A stretch of DNA of 64,000 nt from positions 207,849 through 271,848 of the forward strand of contig JAXLSZ010000008.1 of the NCBI GenBank assembly GCA_046330315.1, given 5' to 3'. The notes beneath the pieces were generated by a model. That model saw nothing but the letters and a program-made list of their open reading frames with translations, was not told where the DNA came from and searched no databases. Numbering within the stretch: position 1 is the stretch's first letter; each line of letters begins with the position of its first letter. The translations under genes were made by a program, and so were the position numbers. Source of the stretch: JAXLSZ01 sp046330315 (GTDB lineage Bacteria > Actinomycetota > Thermoleophilia > Solirubrobacterales > 70-9). Below are positions 7,919 through 15,649 of this stretch, piece after piece.

Positions 7919-8709
7919 GCGCTGCGTACCTCCTCGATCGCAGTCGGACCGGGCCTCCGGCCCAGCTCCGGCGAAGCCGCGCCGGCTCCGGCACGGCCCC
8001 GCACCTCGATCGGGCCGAACGGCCGCGGCTGCCTCCAGGTCACCTCTCCCTTGCGGTAGAGCTCGAGCATCGCGAACAGCGTCACCGCCTGGGTCAGCCG
8101 GTCCTCCCGGCCGAAGACCTCGTCGAAGTCGAAGCTCCCGCGCCTCGCCAGGGCGTCGCGGAGCGCCCGCAGCCTGCGCTCCAGGGAGACCGTGGCGCGG
8201 ATGTGGCTCGTATCGGGCTCCGGGGGGAGCTGGAGCAGGTCTCCGACCGCCGCCGCCAGATCCCGGGGGTCGTAGCAGGGCACCGCGGCCTCCAGCGAGA
8301 CGCGGCGCAGGTCCGCCGGCAGCGGCGCCTGCCGGTAGAGGTAGGGGCGGGCGCGGTCGAGGCGGGCGGCCAGCATCGCCCCGGCGTCGCGGTAGCGGCG
8401 GTACTCGAGCATGCGGGCGAGGAGCTCGTCCACCGCCTCCTCGGGGCCGAGCTGTTCCTCGTCGTCCCCGGCGCCCGGCAGCAGCATCCGGGACTTCAGC
8501 TCCAGCAGGGCGGCGATCAGGACCAGGAACTCCGTGGCCACCTCGAGGTCCAGCTCGCCCTCGCTCTCGAGGTGGCGGACGTAGGCGGAGGCGACCTCGC
8601 CCAGCTCCACCTCCATCAGGCTCACCTCCTCGCGCAGCACCACCGCGAGCAGCAGGTCGAAGGGCCCCGCGAAGACGTCGAGGTCGAGATCGAGCTGTCG
8701 CACGGCCAC
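7915..8709 (-). CDS. scpA: Segregation and condensation protein A (kleisin)
   Basis: Kleisin subunit that bridges the SMC heads and recruits ScpB. The 264-residue protein opens with the family signature DVFAGPFDLLLAVVLREEVSLMEV, followed by FLVLIAALLELKSRMLLP, the helix that binds the SMC neck. A C-terminal winged helix lies around residues 190-235 (VTLFAMLELYRKGEV). An apparent proline/glycine-rich tail follows. It is translationally coupled to scpB. Confidence 0.92.
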   Translation of the reverse strand: MAVRQLDLDLDVFAGPFDLLLAVVLREEVSLMEVELGEVASAYVRHLESEGELDLEVATEFLVLIAALLELKSRMLLPGAGDDEEQLGPEEAVDELLARMLEYRRYRDAGAMLAARLDRARPYLYRQAPLPADLRRVSLEAAVPCYDPRDLAAAVGDLLQLPPEPDTSHIRATVSLERRLRALRDALARRGSFDFDEVFGREDRLTQAVTLFAMLELYRKGEVTWRQPRPFGPIEVRGRAGAGAASPELGRRPGPTAIEEVRSA

Positions 8710-8774
8710 GGGTGCAGCCTAGAGACAGGGCCGGGCGGCTTGGCCGGCGGCACCTCCGCGGAGGCCGGGCCCGC

Positions 8775-9764
8775 TCATCCCTCTGCGCCCACCCCCATGC
8801 GCCTGCGCACGTCGGCGACGACCTCCGAGGAGATCGCCCGCGCCTTCTCCGCCCCGCCGCGAAGCGCCTGCTCCAGGGCCGCCTCGTCGCCGCGCAGCTC
8901 GGCGTAGCGCCGACGCACCGGCTCCAGCCACTCGACGACGCCCTCCGCCACAGCCTTCTTGAAGTCCCCGTAGCCAACTCCCTCGAACTCGGCCTCGATC
9001 GCCTCCGGCGTCACTCCACGCGCCACGGCGAGGATCTCGATCAAGTTGCCGATCCCGGGCTTCTCGGGCCCCCGGGCTATCTCGCGGCCCGAGTCGGTCA
9101 CGGCGCTGCCGATCTTGCGCCGCACGGCGTCGGGCTCGTCGAGCACGTAGAGGGTCCCCGCCTCGCTCGCCGCGGTCGTCGACATCTTGCGGGTGGGCTC
9201 CTGGAGGTCCATCACCCTGGCCCCGACCTCGGGGATCCGGTGCTCGGGCACCGCCAGAGTCTCCCCGAAGCGCTCGTTGAAGCGGCGGGCGATCTCTCGC
9301 ATCAGCTCGACGTGCTGGCGCTGGTCCTCCCCGACCGGAACCTCCTGGGCCCGGTAGGCGAGCACGTCGGCCGCCTGCAGCACGGGGTAGAAGAAGAGTC
9401 CCGCCGACACCAGCTCCCGCTGCGCCGCCGACTTCTCCTTGAACTGGGTCATCCGGTTGAGGTCGCCGTGGGCGGTCACCGAGGAGAGCAGCCAGCACAG
9501 CTCGGTGTGCTCGGGGACGTCGGACTGGCGGAAGAGGATGCAGCGCTCCGGGTCGAGCCCGGCCGCCAGCAGCAGCGCCGTCGTGTCGTGAAGGCGCTCG
9601 CGAAGGTCCGAGGGGTCGTAGGCGACGGTAGTCGCGTGCAGGTCCACGATGCAGTAGATCGCCGGGTCGCCGCGGTCCTGCCCCTCCACGTACTGGCGGA
9701 TCGCGCCGGTGTAGTTGCCGAGGTGCTTCCTGCCGGTCGGCTGAATTCCGCTGAAGATCCTCAT
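8775..9764 (-). CDS. trpS: Tryptophanyl-tRNA synthetase
   Basis: Charges tRNA-Trp with tryptophan. The 329-residue protein has the class I signatures: a HIGH-like segment in GIQPTGRKHLGNYTGAI at the N-terminus and KMSTT in the position of KMSKS (PTRKMSTTAAS), a variant known from other actinobacteria. Length is typical. ATG at 9764 gives the standard MRIFSGIQPTG beginning; the larger open frame to 11249 only overlaps the MFS gene. It ends 65 nt upstream of scpA and probably shares transcription with it. Confidence 0.95.
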   Translation of the reverse strand: MRIFSGIQPTGRKHLGNYTGAIRQYVEGQDRGDPAIYCIVDLHATTVAYDPSDLRERLHDTTALLLAAGLDPERCILFRQSDVPEHTELCWLLSSVTAHGDLNRMTQFKEKSAAQRELVSAGLFFYPVLQAADVLAYRAQEVPVGEDQRQHVELMREIARRFNERFGETLAVPEHRIPEVGARVMDLQEPTRKMSTTAASEAGTLYVLDEPDAVRRKIGSAVTDSGREIARGPEKPGIGNLIEILAVARGVTPEAIEAEFEGVGYGDFKKAVAEGVVEWLEPVRRRYAELRGDEAALEQALRGGAEKARAISSEVVADVRRRMGVGAEG

Positions 9765-9775
9765 CGCCGGGGAGC

Positions 9776-11383
9776 CTATGCGGCCTCCGTCGCCGCTGCC
9801 GCCCGACCGCTCTCGCCATCGGTTGCCCGCCCGCACTCCCCCGCGGCGGCGGCCCCACTTGCCGGGACCCCCCGCGCGCCGGGCCGCGGGTTCCTGATCC
9901 CGGCCGCGGACACCGCCCCGCCGGCGATCATCAGCAGGCCCGCGATCCCGATCCCCAGGTGGAATGCCGAGGTCGAGGCCTGCGCCGCCGCCGTCTTCAC
10001 GCGTGAGCCCTCTGCCACGGCCAGGTCCGCGGTGGCGGGGGCCGCCAGGGGCCGCGACTTCGCGCCCTGCACGACGCTCGCGGCCGGCCTGCTCAGGCCC
10101 GAGGCCGGGAGCGAGGAGTCGATCGCGGATCCGAAGCGGGCCGAGATCACCGCTCCCAGCACCGCGATCGCCAGCAGCCCGGCCACGCGGGAGACACCGT
10201 TGTTGATTCCCGAGGCCACGCCTGCCCGCTCCCGGGGGACCGAGTCGAGAACGGTGGCCGTGAGCGGCGCCACGATCGCCGAGAGCCCCAGGCCGAAGAC
10301 CAGGACGCCCGGCAGCACGCCGGTCAGGTACTCGGAGCCCGGGCCGATCCTTCTCATCAGCAGCAGCCCGACGCCTCCGACGATCGGCCCAGCGGTCATC
10401 GGCAGCCTCGGGCCGGTCCGCGACGTGAGCCTGCCGAAGCGCGGCGAGAGCAGGAAGAGCGCCAGCGAGACCGGCGTCGTCGCCAGCCCGGCCTCGAGGG
10501 GCGTGTAGCCGAGCACCTGCTGCAGGTAGAGGCCAACGAAGAAGAGGCCTCCGATCAGCCCGGCGTAGGCGCTGAGAGTCGTCAGGTTGGCGACCGTGAA
10601 GTTGCGGATCCGGAACAGCGCGAGGTCGAGCATGGGAGCGCGGGTCCGCGCCTCCCAGGCCACGAAAGCGGCCAGGCAGGATGCACCGCCGAGGAGGGGC
10701 ACCCAGACCAACGGGCTGTTCCAGCCGTGGGTGGGCTGCTCGATCAGCGCCAGAACGGGCCCGCCGAAGCCGGCTGCGGAGAGCAGGATGCCGAGCCAGT
10801 CGATGCCCTGCGCGGCGCGGGGATCGCGACTCTCGGCCACCCAGCGATAGGTGATCGCCAGGGTGGCGGCGATCACCGGCAGGTTCACCCAGAAGACCCA
10901 GCGCCAGGAGAGGGCGGAGACCAGGGCGCCGCCGCCGGCCGGGCCGATCACCGTCGCGATCCCGGTCCAGGCGGTCCAGGTCCCGACCGCGGCGCCCCTC
11001 GCCTCGCCGCTGAAGGTCGCGGCGACGATCGCCAGCGACCCCGGCACCAGCAGGGCCCCGGCGGTTCCCTGCAGCGCGCGAGCCGCGACCAGGAACCCGG
11101 GCGAGGGCGCGACCGCGCAGAGCGCCGACGTCAGGCCGAAGCCCACCAGGCCGGCGACGAACATCCGGCGCCGTCCGAACTCGTCGCCGAGCGAGCCGCC
11201 GACGAGCATCAGCGAGACCAGGGCGAGCAGGTATGCCTCGACCACCCACTGCTGGCCGGCAAGACCCGCATCGAGCCCCTTGCCGATCGCCGGCAGCGCC
11301 ACGTTGACCACAGTCGAGTCGAGGAAGACGACGGTCGAGCCCAGGATCGTCGCGACCAGGGTCAGACGCTCCTGCCTGCTCAC
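9776..11383 (-). CDS. MFS drug/solute exporter, DHA2 (EmrB/QacA) family
   Basis: Predicted 14-helix proton-driven exporter in the cytoplasmic membrane, 535 residues. The N-terminal LGSTVVFLDSTVVNVALP helix with its membrane-embedded aspartate and the QWVVEAYLLALVSLMLVGGSLGDEFGRRR segment (motif A) are diagnostic of the DHA2 group. WRWVFWVNLP and the motif-C-like GPAGGGAL follow. The C-terminus is a long Ala/Gly tail. GTG at 11383 was chosen; upstream codons look non-coding. Substrate cannot be predicted; trpS directly follows 11 nt downstream. Confidence 0.85.
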   Translation of the reverse strand: MSRQERLTLVATILGSTVVFLDSTVVNVALPAIGKGLDAGLAGQQWVVEAYLLALVSLMLVGGSLGDEFGRRRMFVAGLVGFGLTSALCAVAPSPGFLVAARALQGTAGALLVPGSLAIVAATFSGEARGAAVGTWTAWTGIATVIGPAGGGALVSALSWRWVFWVNLPVIAATLAITYRWVAESRDPRAAQGIDWLGILLSAAGFGGPVLALIEQPTHGWNSPLVWVPLLGGASCLAAFVAWEARTRAPMLDLALFRIRNFTVANLTTLSAYAGLIGGLFFVGLYLQQVLGYTPLEAGLATTPVSLALFLLSPRFGRLTSRTGPRLPMTAGPIVGGVGLLLMRRIGPGSEYLTGVLPGVLVFGLGLSAIVAPLTATVLDSVPRERAGVASGINNGVSRVAGLLAIAVLGAVISARFGSAIDSSLPASGLSRPAASVVQGAKSRPLAAPATADLAVAEGSRVKTAAAQASTSAFHLGIGIAGLLMIAGGAVSAAGIRNPRPGARGVPASGAAAAGECGRATDGESGRAAAATEAA

Positions 11384-11500
11384 AGAATCCAGTCTAGGGG
11401 CGCATCGTGCGGGGCCGGCTGCTCGCGGCGGCGGCCGCGCTCGGCTTCGGGAGCGTCGGGCCTGCCCACAGCTCAAGGCGGCTGGGGTTTCCTGCGCCGC

Positions 11501-12295
11501 CTAGTGATCCTCGGCGGGCTCCGGGTCGCGGAGCTGCTCGGCCTCGGTGAAGAAGTTCCGGTAGGCGAGCCCCGTCGCCACGAGAGCCGCTATCGAGACG
11601 CTGCCCAGGAGGACGTAGAGGAGGATCAGCTGAAGGCGGACCGCGTCGGTGGGGCTCGCCCCGGCGAGGAGCATCCCGACCATCGTCCCCGGGAAGAAGA
11701 TCAGCCCCGTGGTCTTGGTCGAGTCGACGAGGGTGATCATCCCGCTGCGCAGCGAGCGCCGCACGAGCGGCATCGCCGCCTGGCGGGAGGAGGCGCCCAG
11801 CGCCAGGGTCGCCTCGATCCTCGCCCTCGAGTCGGCGACCTCGTCCCCGAGGCGGTTGAGCGCCACCGCCGAGGCGGTCATCGCGTTGCCGATCACCATG
11901 CCGCCGACCGGGACCAGGTAGCGGGGAGTCGGCTCGAAGACCCCAAGCACGACGACGAGGCCCAGGGTCGCCGCACCGGCGAGTCCCAGGGCGATCAGCA
12001 GCGGCCAGAAGGCCCCGGGCACGCGCCGCGCCCGGGAACGCGCGGTGAATGCCCCGAACAGGACCATCGCCGCGAGCATCGCCAGAACCAGCCAGATCGA
12101 ATCCTGGTCGAAGACAACCTTGATCACGTAGCCGATCGCGGTCAGCTGCACGGCCGAGCGCAGGACCGCGATGCCGATGTCCTTCTCGAGGTCCGCGCTC
12201 CGCCAGAGGGAGATCGCGGCGGCCACCGCGACCAGGGCGAGCGACGCCGCGACCTGCCCCGGCGAGAGATGGATCGAGGTGGCGGCGACGCTCAT
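11501..12295 (-). CDS. fetB: FetB-like ABC transporter permease (iron/metal export family)
   Basis: Integral membrane subunit of a FetAB (YbbL/YbbM)-type exporter, linked in E. coli to iron efflux and oxidative stress resistance. The 264-residue protein has about seven hydrophobic helices and the family segments YLVPVGGMVIGNAMTASA and STKTTGLIFFPGTMVGM, the latter a loop conserved in UPF0014 proteins. ATG at 12295 is preferred; ATG at 12328 is possible and neither has a clear ribosome binding site. The ATPase gene lies upstream on the same strand, separated by about 250 nt containing a 51-bp tandem repeat, so the pair is expected to be cotranscribed across the repeat. Confidence 0.85.
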   Translation of the reverse strand: MSVAATSIHLSPGQVAASLALVAVAAAISLWRSADLEKDIGIAVLRSAVQLTAIGYVIKVVFDQDSIWLVLAMLAAMVLFGAFTARSRARRVPGAFWPLLIALGLAGAATLGLVVVLGVFEPTPRYLVPVGGMVIGNAMTASAVALNRLGDEVADSRARIEATLALGASSRQAAMPLVRRSLRSGMITLVDSTKTTGLIFFPGTMVGMLLAGASPTDAVRLQLILLYVLLGSVSIAALVATGLAYRNFFTEAEQLRDPEPAEDH

Positions 12296-12367
12296 GCCCG
12301 GCAAGCCCGGCTGGGGAGCGCCGCACATCCCAGGCGAGAGGTCGGTCCGGGACGGGTCCCGAGCGAC

Positions 12368-12505
12368 GGGCCGCGGTAGGCCCTCCGAGCGGCGCGAACG
12401 GGGGAAGCCCCGGGCATCGGGCCGCGGTAGACCCTCCGAGCGGCGCGAACGGGGGAAGCCCCGGGCATCGGGCCGCGGTAGGCCCTCCGAGCGGCGCGAA
12501 CGGGA
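12368..12505. repeat. 51-bp tandem repeat, 2.7 units, between fetA and fetB
   Basis: Units begin GGGCCGCGGTAGGCCCTCCG at 12368, 12419 and 12470; the third is truncated after 36 bp. The middle unit differs by a single base (GTAGA for GTAGG). The array occupies most of the roughly 250-bp gap between the fetA stop and the fetB start, the only sizable non-coding sequence there. The unit is a multiple of 3, so frames stay open through it, but no gene is supported. Confidence 0.9.
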
Positions 12506-12548
12506 CGGGCGACCGCGGCTGGGCCGACCGCGGGGCAGGTGCGGTACC

Positions 12549-13220
12549 TCACGCCGGTGCCGCCTCCGAGCGCCAGGTCCGTCGACCCCCGTCCCCCACG
12601 ACCGTCCCCTCTTCGAGGCGCAGGACGGCATCGCCGAGCCGGCGCGCCTGGGCCGGGTCGTGGCTGACCAGGACCAGCGAGACGTCGATCTCGCTCCGCA
12701 GGTGCGCGAAGGTCGCCTCGACGGCGTCGCGGGAACGCTCGTCGAGCGCCGAGGTCGGCTCGTCCAGCAGCAGGACCCCGGGCCGCTGGCTCAGCGATCG
12801 GGCCAGCATCGCCCGCTGCTGCTCACCGACCGAGAGCCGGCCGACCTCGCGCGAGGCGAACCCGGGGTCGAGGCCGGCCAGCTCCAGGCAGCGGGCGACG
12901 TCCGGTTCTCGGCCGGCGAGGCCGGCGGCGAAGCGAAGGTTCGACTCCACGGTGCCCTCGAGCAGAGCGGGGATCTGGGGGACCAGCGAGACCTCGCGTC
13001 GCAGCGCCAGCGGGTCGTAATCGCGAAGCGGCCGCTCGCGGAAGAGAACCTCACCCGAATCCGGCTCGGCGAGCCTGTTGAGCAAGCGCAGCAGCGTCGA
13101 CTTCCCGGCCCCCGAGGGACCGACGATAGACGTCGCACCCGCCCCGATCTCCGCCGTGACGCGGCGCAGGACCTCGCGCCCGCCCCGGTGCAGGCAAACG
13201 TCACGAAGCTCGAACAGCAT
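12549..13220 (-). CDS. fetA: FetA-like ABC transporter ATPase
   Basis: Cytoplasmic nucleotide-binding subunit of the FetB exporter. The 223-residue single ABC domain shows Walker A GPSGAGKST (about 35-43), Q-loop LVPQIPALLEG, signature RLSVGEQQR (degenerate LSGGQ with V for G), Walker B VLLLDEPTSALD and an H-loop VSHD. The ATG at 13220 gives the normal domain beginning; the longer open frame to 13556 is shadow of the divergent gene. The 78-bp gap to the plus-strand DUF559 gene holds an inverted repeat and must contain both promoters. Confidence 0.88.
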   Translation of the reverse strand: MLFELRDVCLHRGGREVLRRVTAEIGAGATSIVGPSGAGKSTLLRLLNRLAEPDSGEVLFRERPLRDYDPLALRREVSLVPQIPALLEGTVESNLRFAAGLAGREPDVARCLELAGLDPGFASREVGRLSVGEQQRAMLARSLSQRPGVLLLDEPTSALDERSRDAVEATFAHLRSEIDVSLVLVSHDPAQARRLGDAVLRLEEGTVVGDGGRRTWRSEAAPA

Positions 13221-13271
13221 GGCCAGATCTTCGCACCGCCCGGAGCGAACCACCCCGCAGAGGGGGCAACC

Positions 13272-13328
13272 CCCGCCGAGCTTCAACTTAGAGCTGGCAT
13301 GCAGCGGGAAGTCGAAACTCGGCGCGGG
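13272..13328. promoter_or_regulatory. Inverted repeat spanning the start codon of the DUF559/AbiEi-like gene
   Basis: Left arm CCCGCCGAGCTTCAACTT (13272-13289) faces right arm GTCGAAACTCGGCGCGGG (13311-13328), imperfectly complementary with one extra base. The ATG at 13299 lies between the arms. The placement suggests autoregulation by the winged-helix N-terminus of the encoded protein, as known for AbiEi-type antitoxins, but this is inference. Confidence 0.45.
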
Positions 13329-14219
13329 CCCTGGGCGAGGATCGCCGAGCTTGCCGCGGGACAGCACGGGGTCGTCTCGATCGAGCAGCTGCGCCGGGCG
13401 GGCTTCCGGGACGGGGCGATCCGCCACCGCGCCCTCCAGGGGCAGCTTCACCCCTTGCTCCGGGGCACCTACGCGGTCGGGCACCCCGGGGTCTCGGAGA
13501 GGGGGAGGTGGATGGCGGCGGTTCTCGCCTGCGGCGAGGGAGCGTTCCTGAGCCACCGGTCGGCCGCGGCGCTGTGGGGCCTTCTCCCCTCAGGTCGGGT
13601 GATCGAGGTGACCGCTCCGCGACATCTCGACGCGCCCGCGGAGGTCCGGGTCCACCAGTGTGGGCTGGCGGCGGGCGAGACGGCGTTGCGCGAGGGGATA
13701 CCTGTCACCGCCGTGCCCCGGACCCTGATCGACGTCGCCGCGGCCGCCCCCCACCTGCTGACCAGGGCGATCACCGAGGCCGAGGTGCAGCGGCTCACGG
13801 AGGTGGGCTCGCTGGAGCGCGCGATCCGCGCCAACCGCGGGCGGCGGGGCGTCGCCCGCCTGCGCGCCTGCCTGCCGCGCTCCGCTCCGCTCGCCCGGAG
13901 CGGGCTGGAGCGGCGCTTCCTCGACCTCCTCGATCGAGCCGGCATCCAGCCGCCCGAGACGGGGGTGATCCTCGAGGTCGGCTCCGAGCTGCTCGAGTGC
14001 GACTGCCTGTGGCGCGAGTCCCGGGTCATGGTCGAGCTGGACGGCGGGCGGTTTCATCGGACCGCGGCCGCCTTCGAGCGCGACCGGGCCCGGGACAGGA
14101 TGCTGGCTGCCGCCGGATGGCAGGTGATCAGGGTCACCTGGGGCCAGCTTCACAGCGAGCCAACCGAAATCCTCCGGGACCTGCGCACCCTCCTCAGTCG
14201 AGCTTCGGGTTTCAGCTGA
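13299..14219 (+). CDS. AbiEi-like winged-helix plus DUF559 (restriction-endonuclease-like) protein
   Basis: A 306-residue protein common in actinobacteria, often in many copies per genome. Residues about 10-60 form an AbiEi-antitoxin-type winged helix (IAELAAGQHGVVSIEQLRRAG). The central part (70-150) matches the AbiEi C-terminal region (FLSHRSAAALWGL, PRTLIDVAA). The C-terminal DUF559 domain (about 200-300) has the Vsr/endonuclease-like pattern with ECDCLWRESRVMVELDGGRFH and a late QVIRVTWGQL. No partner toxin gene is adjacent. The body is flanked by a 14-bp inverted repeat (13272-13285 and 14235-14248). Function unknown; DNA repair, defence or regulation are possible. Confidence 0.75.
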   Translation: MQREVETRRGPWARIAELAAGQHGVVSIEQLRRAGFRDGAIRHRALQGQLHPLLRGTYAVGHPGVSERGRWMAAVLACGEGAFLSHRSAAALWGLLPSGRVIEVTAPRHLDAPAEVRVHQCGLAAGETALREGIPVTAVPRTLIDVAAAAPHLLTRAITEAEVQRLTEVGSLERAIRANRGRRGVARLRACLPRSAPLARSGLERRFLDLLDRAGIQPPETGVILEVGSELLECDCLWRESRVMVELDGGRFHRTAAAFERDRARDRMLAAAGWQVIRVTWGQLHSEPTEILRDLRTLLSRASGFS

Positions 14220-14234
14220 CTATCAGCGCAAACC

Positions 14235-14248
14235 TGAAGCTCGGCGGG
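14235..14248. repeat. Right copy of the 14-bp inverted repeat flanking the DUF559 gene
   Basis: TGAAGCTCGGCGGG is the exact reverse complement of CCCGCCGAGCTTCA at 13272-13285, 963 bp away on the other side of the gene. It could be the end of a gene cassette or a further binding site for the encoded protein. Confidence 0.7.
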
Positions 14249-14280
14249 CGCAAGAAGGATGGCGGTTGCCATAACGGCGG

Positions 14281-14300
14281 AGGGGCGCCGCGGCGCCCCT
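14281..14300. terminator. Perfect 20-bp GC palindrome after the DUF559 gene
   Basis: AGGGGCGCCGCGGCGCCCCT equals its own reverse complement. It lies 61 bp after the DUF559 stop and 3 bp before the 24-bp repeat array. It can form a strong hairpin but has no T-run, so a terminator role is only plausible. Confidence 0.45.
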
Positions 14301-14302
14301 GG

Positions 14303-14494
14303 AACAATGGGAGTCCATGGCGAGCGAACAATGGGAATCCATGGCGAGCGAACAATGGGAGTCCATGGCGAGCGAACAATGGGAATCCATGGCGAGCGAA
14401 CAATGGGAGTCCATGGCGAGCGAACAATGGGAGTCCATGGCGAGCGAACAATGGGAGTCCATGGCGAGCGAACAATGGGAGTCCATGGCGAGCG
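14303..14494. repeat. 24-bp tandem repeat, eight units, upstream of ku
   Basis: Eight contiguous units of AACAATGGGAGTCCATGG plus CGAGCG; units 2 and 4 carry GAATCC instead of GAGTCC and the other six are identical. A degenerate ninth unit follows to about 14520. With a 24-bp unit all frames stay open, giving 8-residue peptide repeats (MGVHGERT, MASEQWES, NNGSPWRA). An ORF from 14259 reads the MGVHGERT frame for 100 codons and stops in TGATG, overlapping the ku ATG. Contiguous units without spacers rule out CRISPR. Confidence 0.92.
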
Positions 14495-14560
14495 CGGCAA
14501 GAAATGGAGATTCATGGCGCACGCAGCGAGCGGCCCGGTGACCGGCGAGCGCCCCGGCTG

Positions 14561-15649
14561 ATGGCGCGAGCGATCTGGAGCGGCACGGTGAGCTTCGGCC
14601 TGCTCAACGTGCCGGTGAAGCTCTACAGCGCGGTCTCCAGGAAGGCGATCAGGTTCAACGACCTGCGCGGATCCGACAACGCGAGGGTTCGCAACCGGCG
14701 GATCGCCGAGGGCACCGACGAGGAGGTGGCCTACGAGGAGATCGTCAAGGGTTACGAGATCTCGCCCGGCCGCTACGTGGTGATCACCAAGCACGAGCTC
14801 TCCGAGCTGGACCCGAAGAAGAGCCGCTCGATCGAGATCAAGGACTTCGTGGAGATCGGCCAGATCGACCCGATCTTCTTCGAGACCCCGTACTACCTGG
14901 GCCCGGCGGAGGGAGCGGAGAAGGCCTACTCGCTCCTGGCCCGCGCCATGGAGGCGTCGGGCCGCGCCGCGATCGCCCGCTTCGTGCTGCGCAACCGCGA
15001 GCACCTGGCGGCGATCCGGGCCGCGGACGGGGTGCTGACGATGACCACCATGCGCTTCGCCGACGAGGTCGTCGCCCCGGGCGAGCTCTCCGACGTGCTG
15101 CCAACCTCGAAGCCGCGGGTGGCGGCGAAGGAGGTCGAGATGGCCGAGCGGCTGATCGAGTCCCTCTCGACCGACTTCGACCCCTCGGCCTACCGCGACG
15201 AGTACCGCGAGGAGCTGCTGGCAATGATCGAACGCAAGGCCGAGGGCAAGGAGGTCGTCAGCCCCGAGGCGCCCGAGGCGGAGCCGACCCGGGCGCCGGA
15301 CCTGATGGCCGCCCTGGAGGAGAGCATCGCCGCGGTGCAGGGCTCGGAGATGGGCGCACCCGGGAGGGCCGCCGGGCCGGGAGCGGGTGCGAAGCCCGAG
15401 GCGAAGCGGCGCGGCGCGGGTGCGAAGCCCGAGGCGAAGCGGCGCGGCGCGGGCGCGAAACCCGCGGCGAAGGGGGCGGGCGCGGGCGCGAAGGCCGCGG
15501 CGAAGGGGCCCGGGACCGGCGGGAGGCCCGCGGCGAAGGGGCCGTCGGAGTCGAAGAAGGCGGGCGCCTCGCGGCGCAAGGCGTCCGGGCGCACGGCCAA
15601 GGGAACGTCCGGGGGGCGCGCCGCCAAGGGCGCCCGGTCCCGCTCCTAG
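14561..15649 (+). CDS. ku: Ku protein (non-homologous end joining)
   Basis: Homodimeric ring protein that binds DNA double-strand ends and recruits LigD. The 362-residue protein opens with the bacterial Ku signature ARAIWSGTVSFGLLNVPVKLY. It continues through the core (ISPGRYVVITKHELSELDPKKSRSIEI, FETPYYLGP) to about residue 245. The C-terminal 110 residues are a low-complexity Lys/Ala/Gly tail with GAGAKPEAKRR repeats, like the basic tails that aid DNA binding in other actinobacterial Ku proteins. ATG at 14561 is canonical, though the frame is open upstream through the 24-bp repeat. The LigD polymerase gene abuts the stop. Confidence 0.95.
   Translation: MARAIWSGTVSFGLLNVPVKLYSAVSRKAIRFNDLRGSDNARVRNRRIAEGTDEEVAYEEIVKGYEISPGRYVVITKHELSELDPKKSRSIEIKDFVEIGQIDPIFFETPYYLGPAEGAEKAYSLLARAMEASGRAAIARFVLRNREHLAAIRAADGVLTMTTMRFADEVVAPGELSDVLPTSKPRVAAKEVEMAERLIESLSTDFDPSAYRDEYREELLAMIERKAEGKEVVSPEAPEAEPTRAPDLMAALEESIAAVQGSEMGAPGRAAGPGAGAKPEAKRRGAGAKPEAKRRGAGAKPAAKGAGAGAKAAAKGPGTGGRPAAKGPSESKKAGASRRKASGRTAKGTSGGRAAKGARSRS

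Noticed and set aside
13272..14248. Insertion sequence around the DUF559 gene
   Set aside because: A 14-bp inverted repeat is present, but the encoded protein is not a transposase and no target-site duplication was seen.
14303..14494. Repeat array as a CRISPR
   Set aside because: Units are contiguous with no spacers, and no cas genes are nearby.
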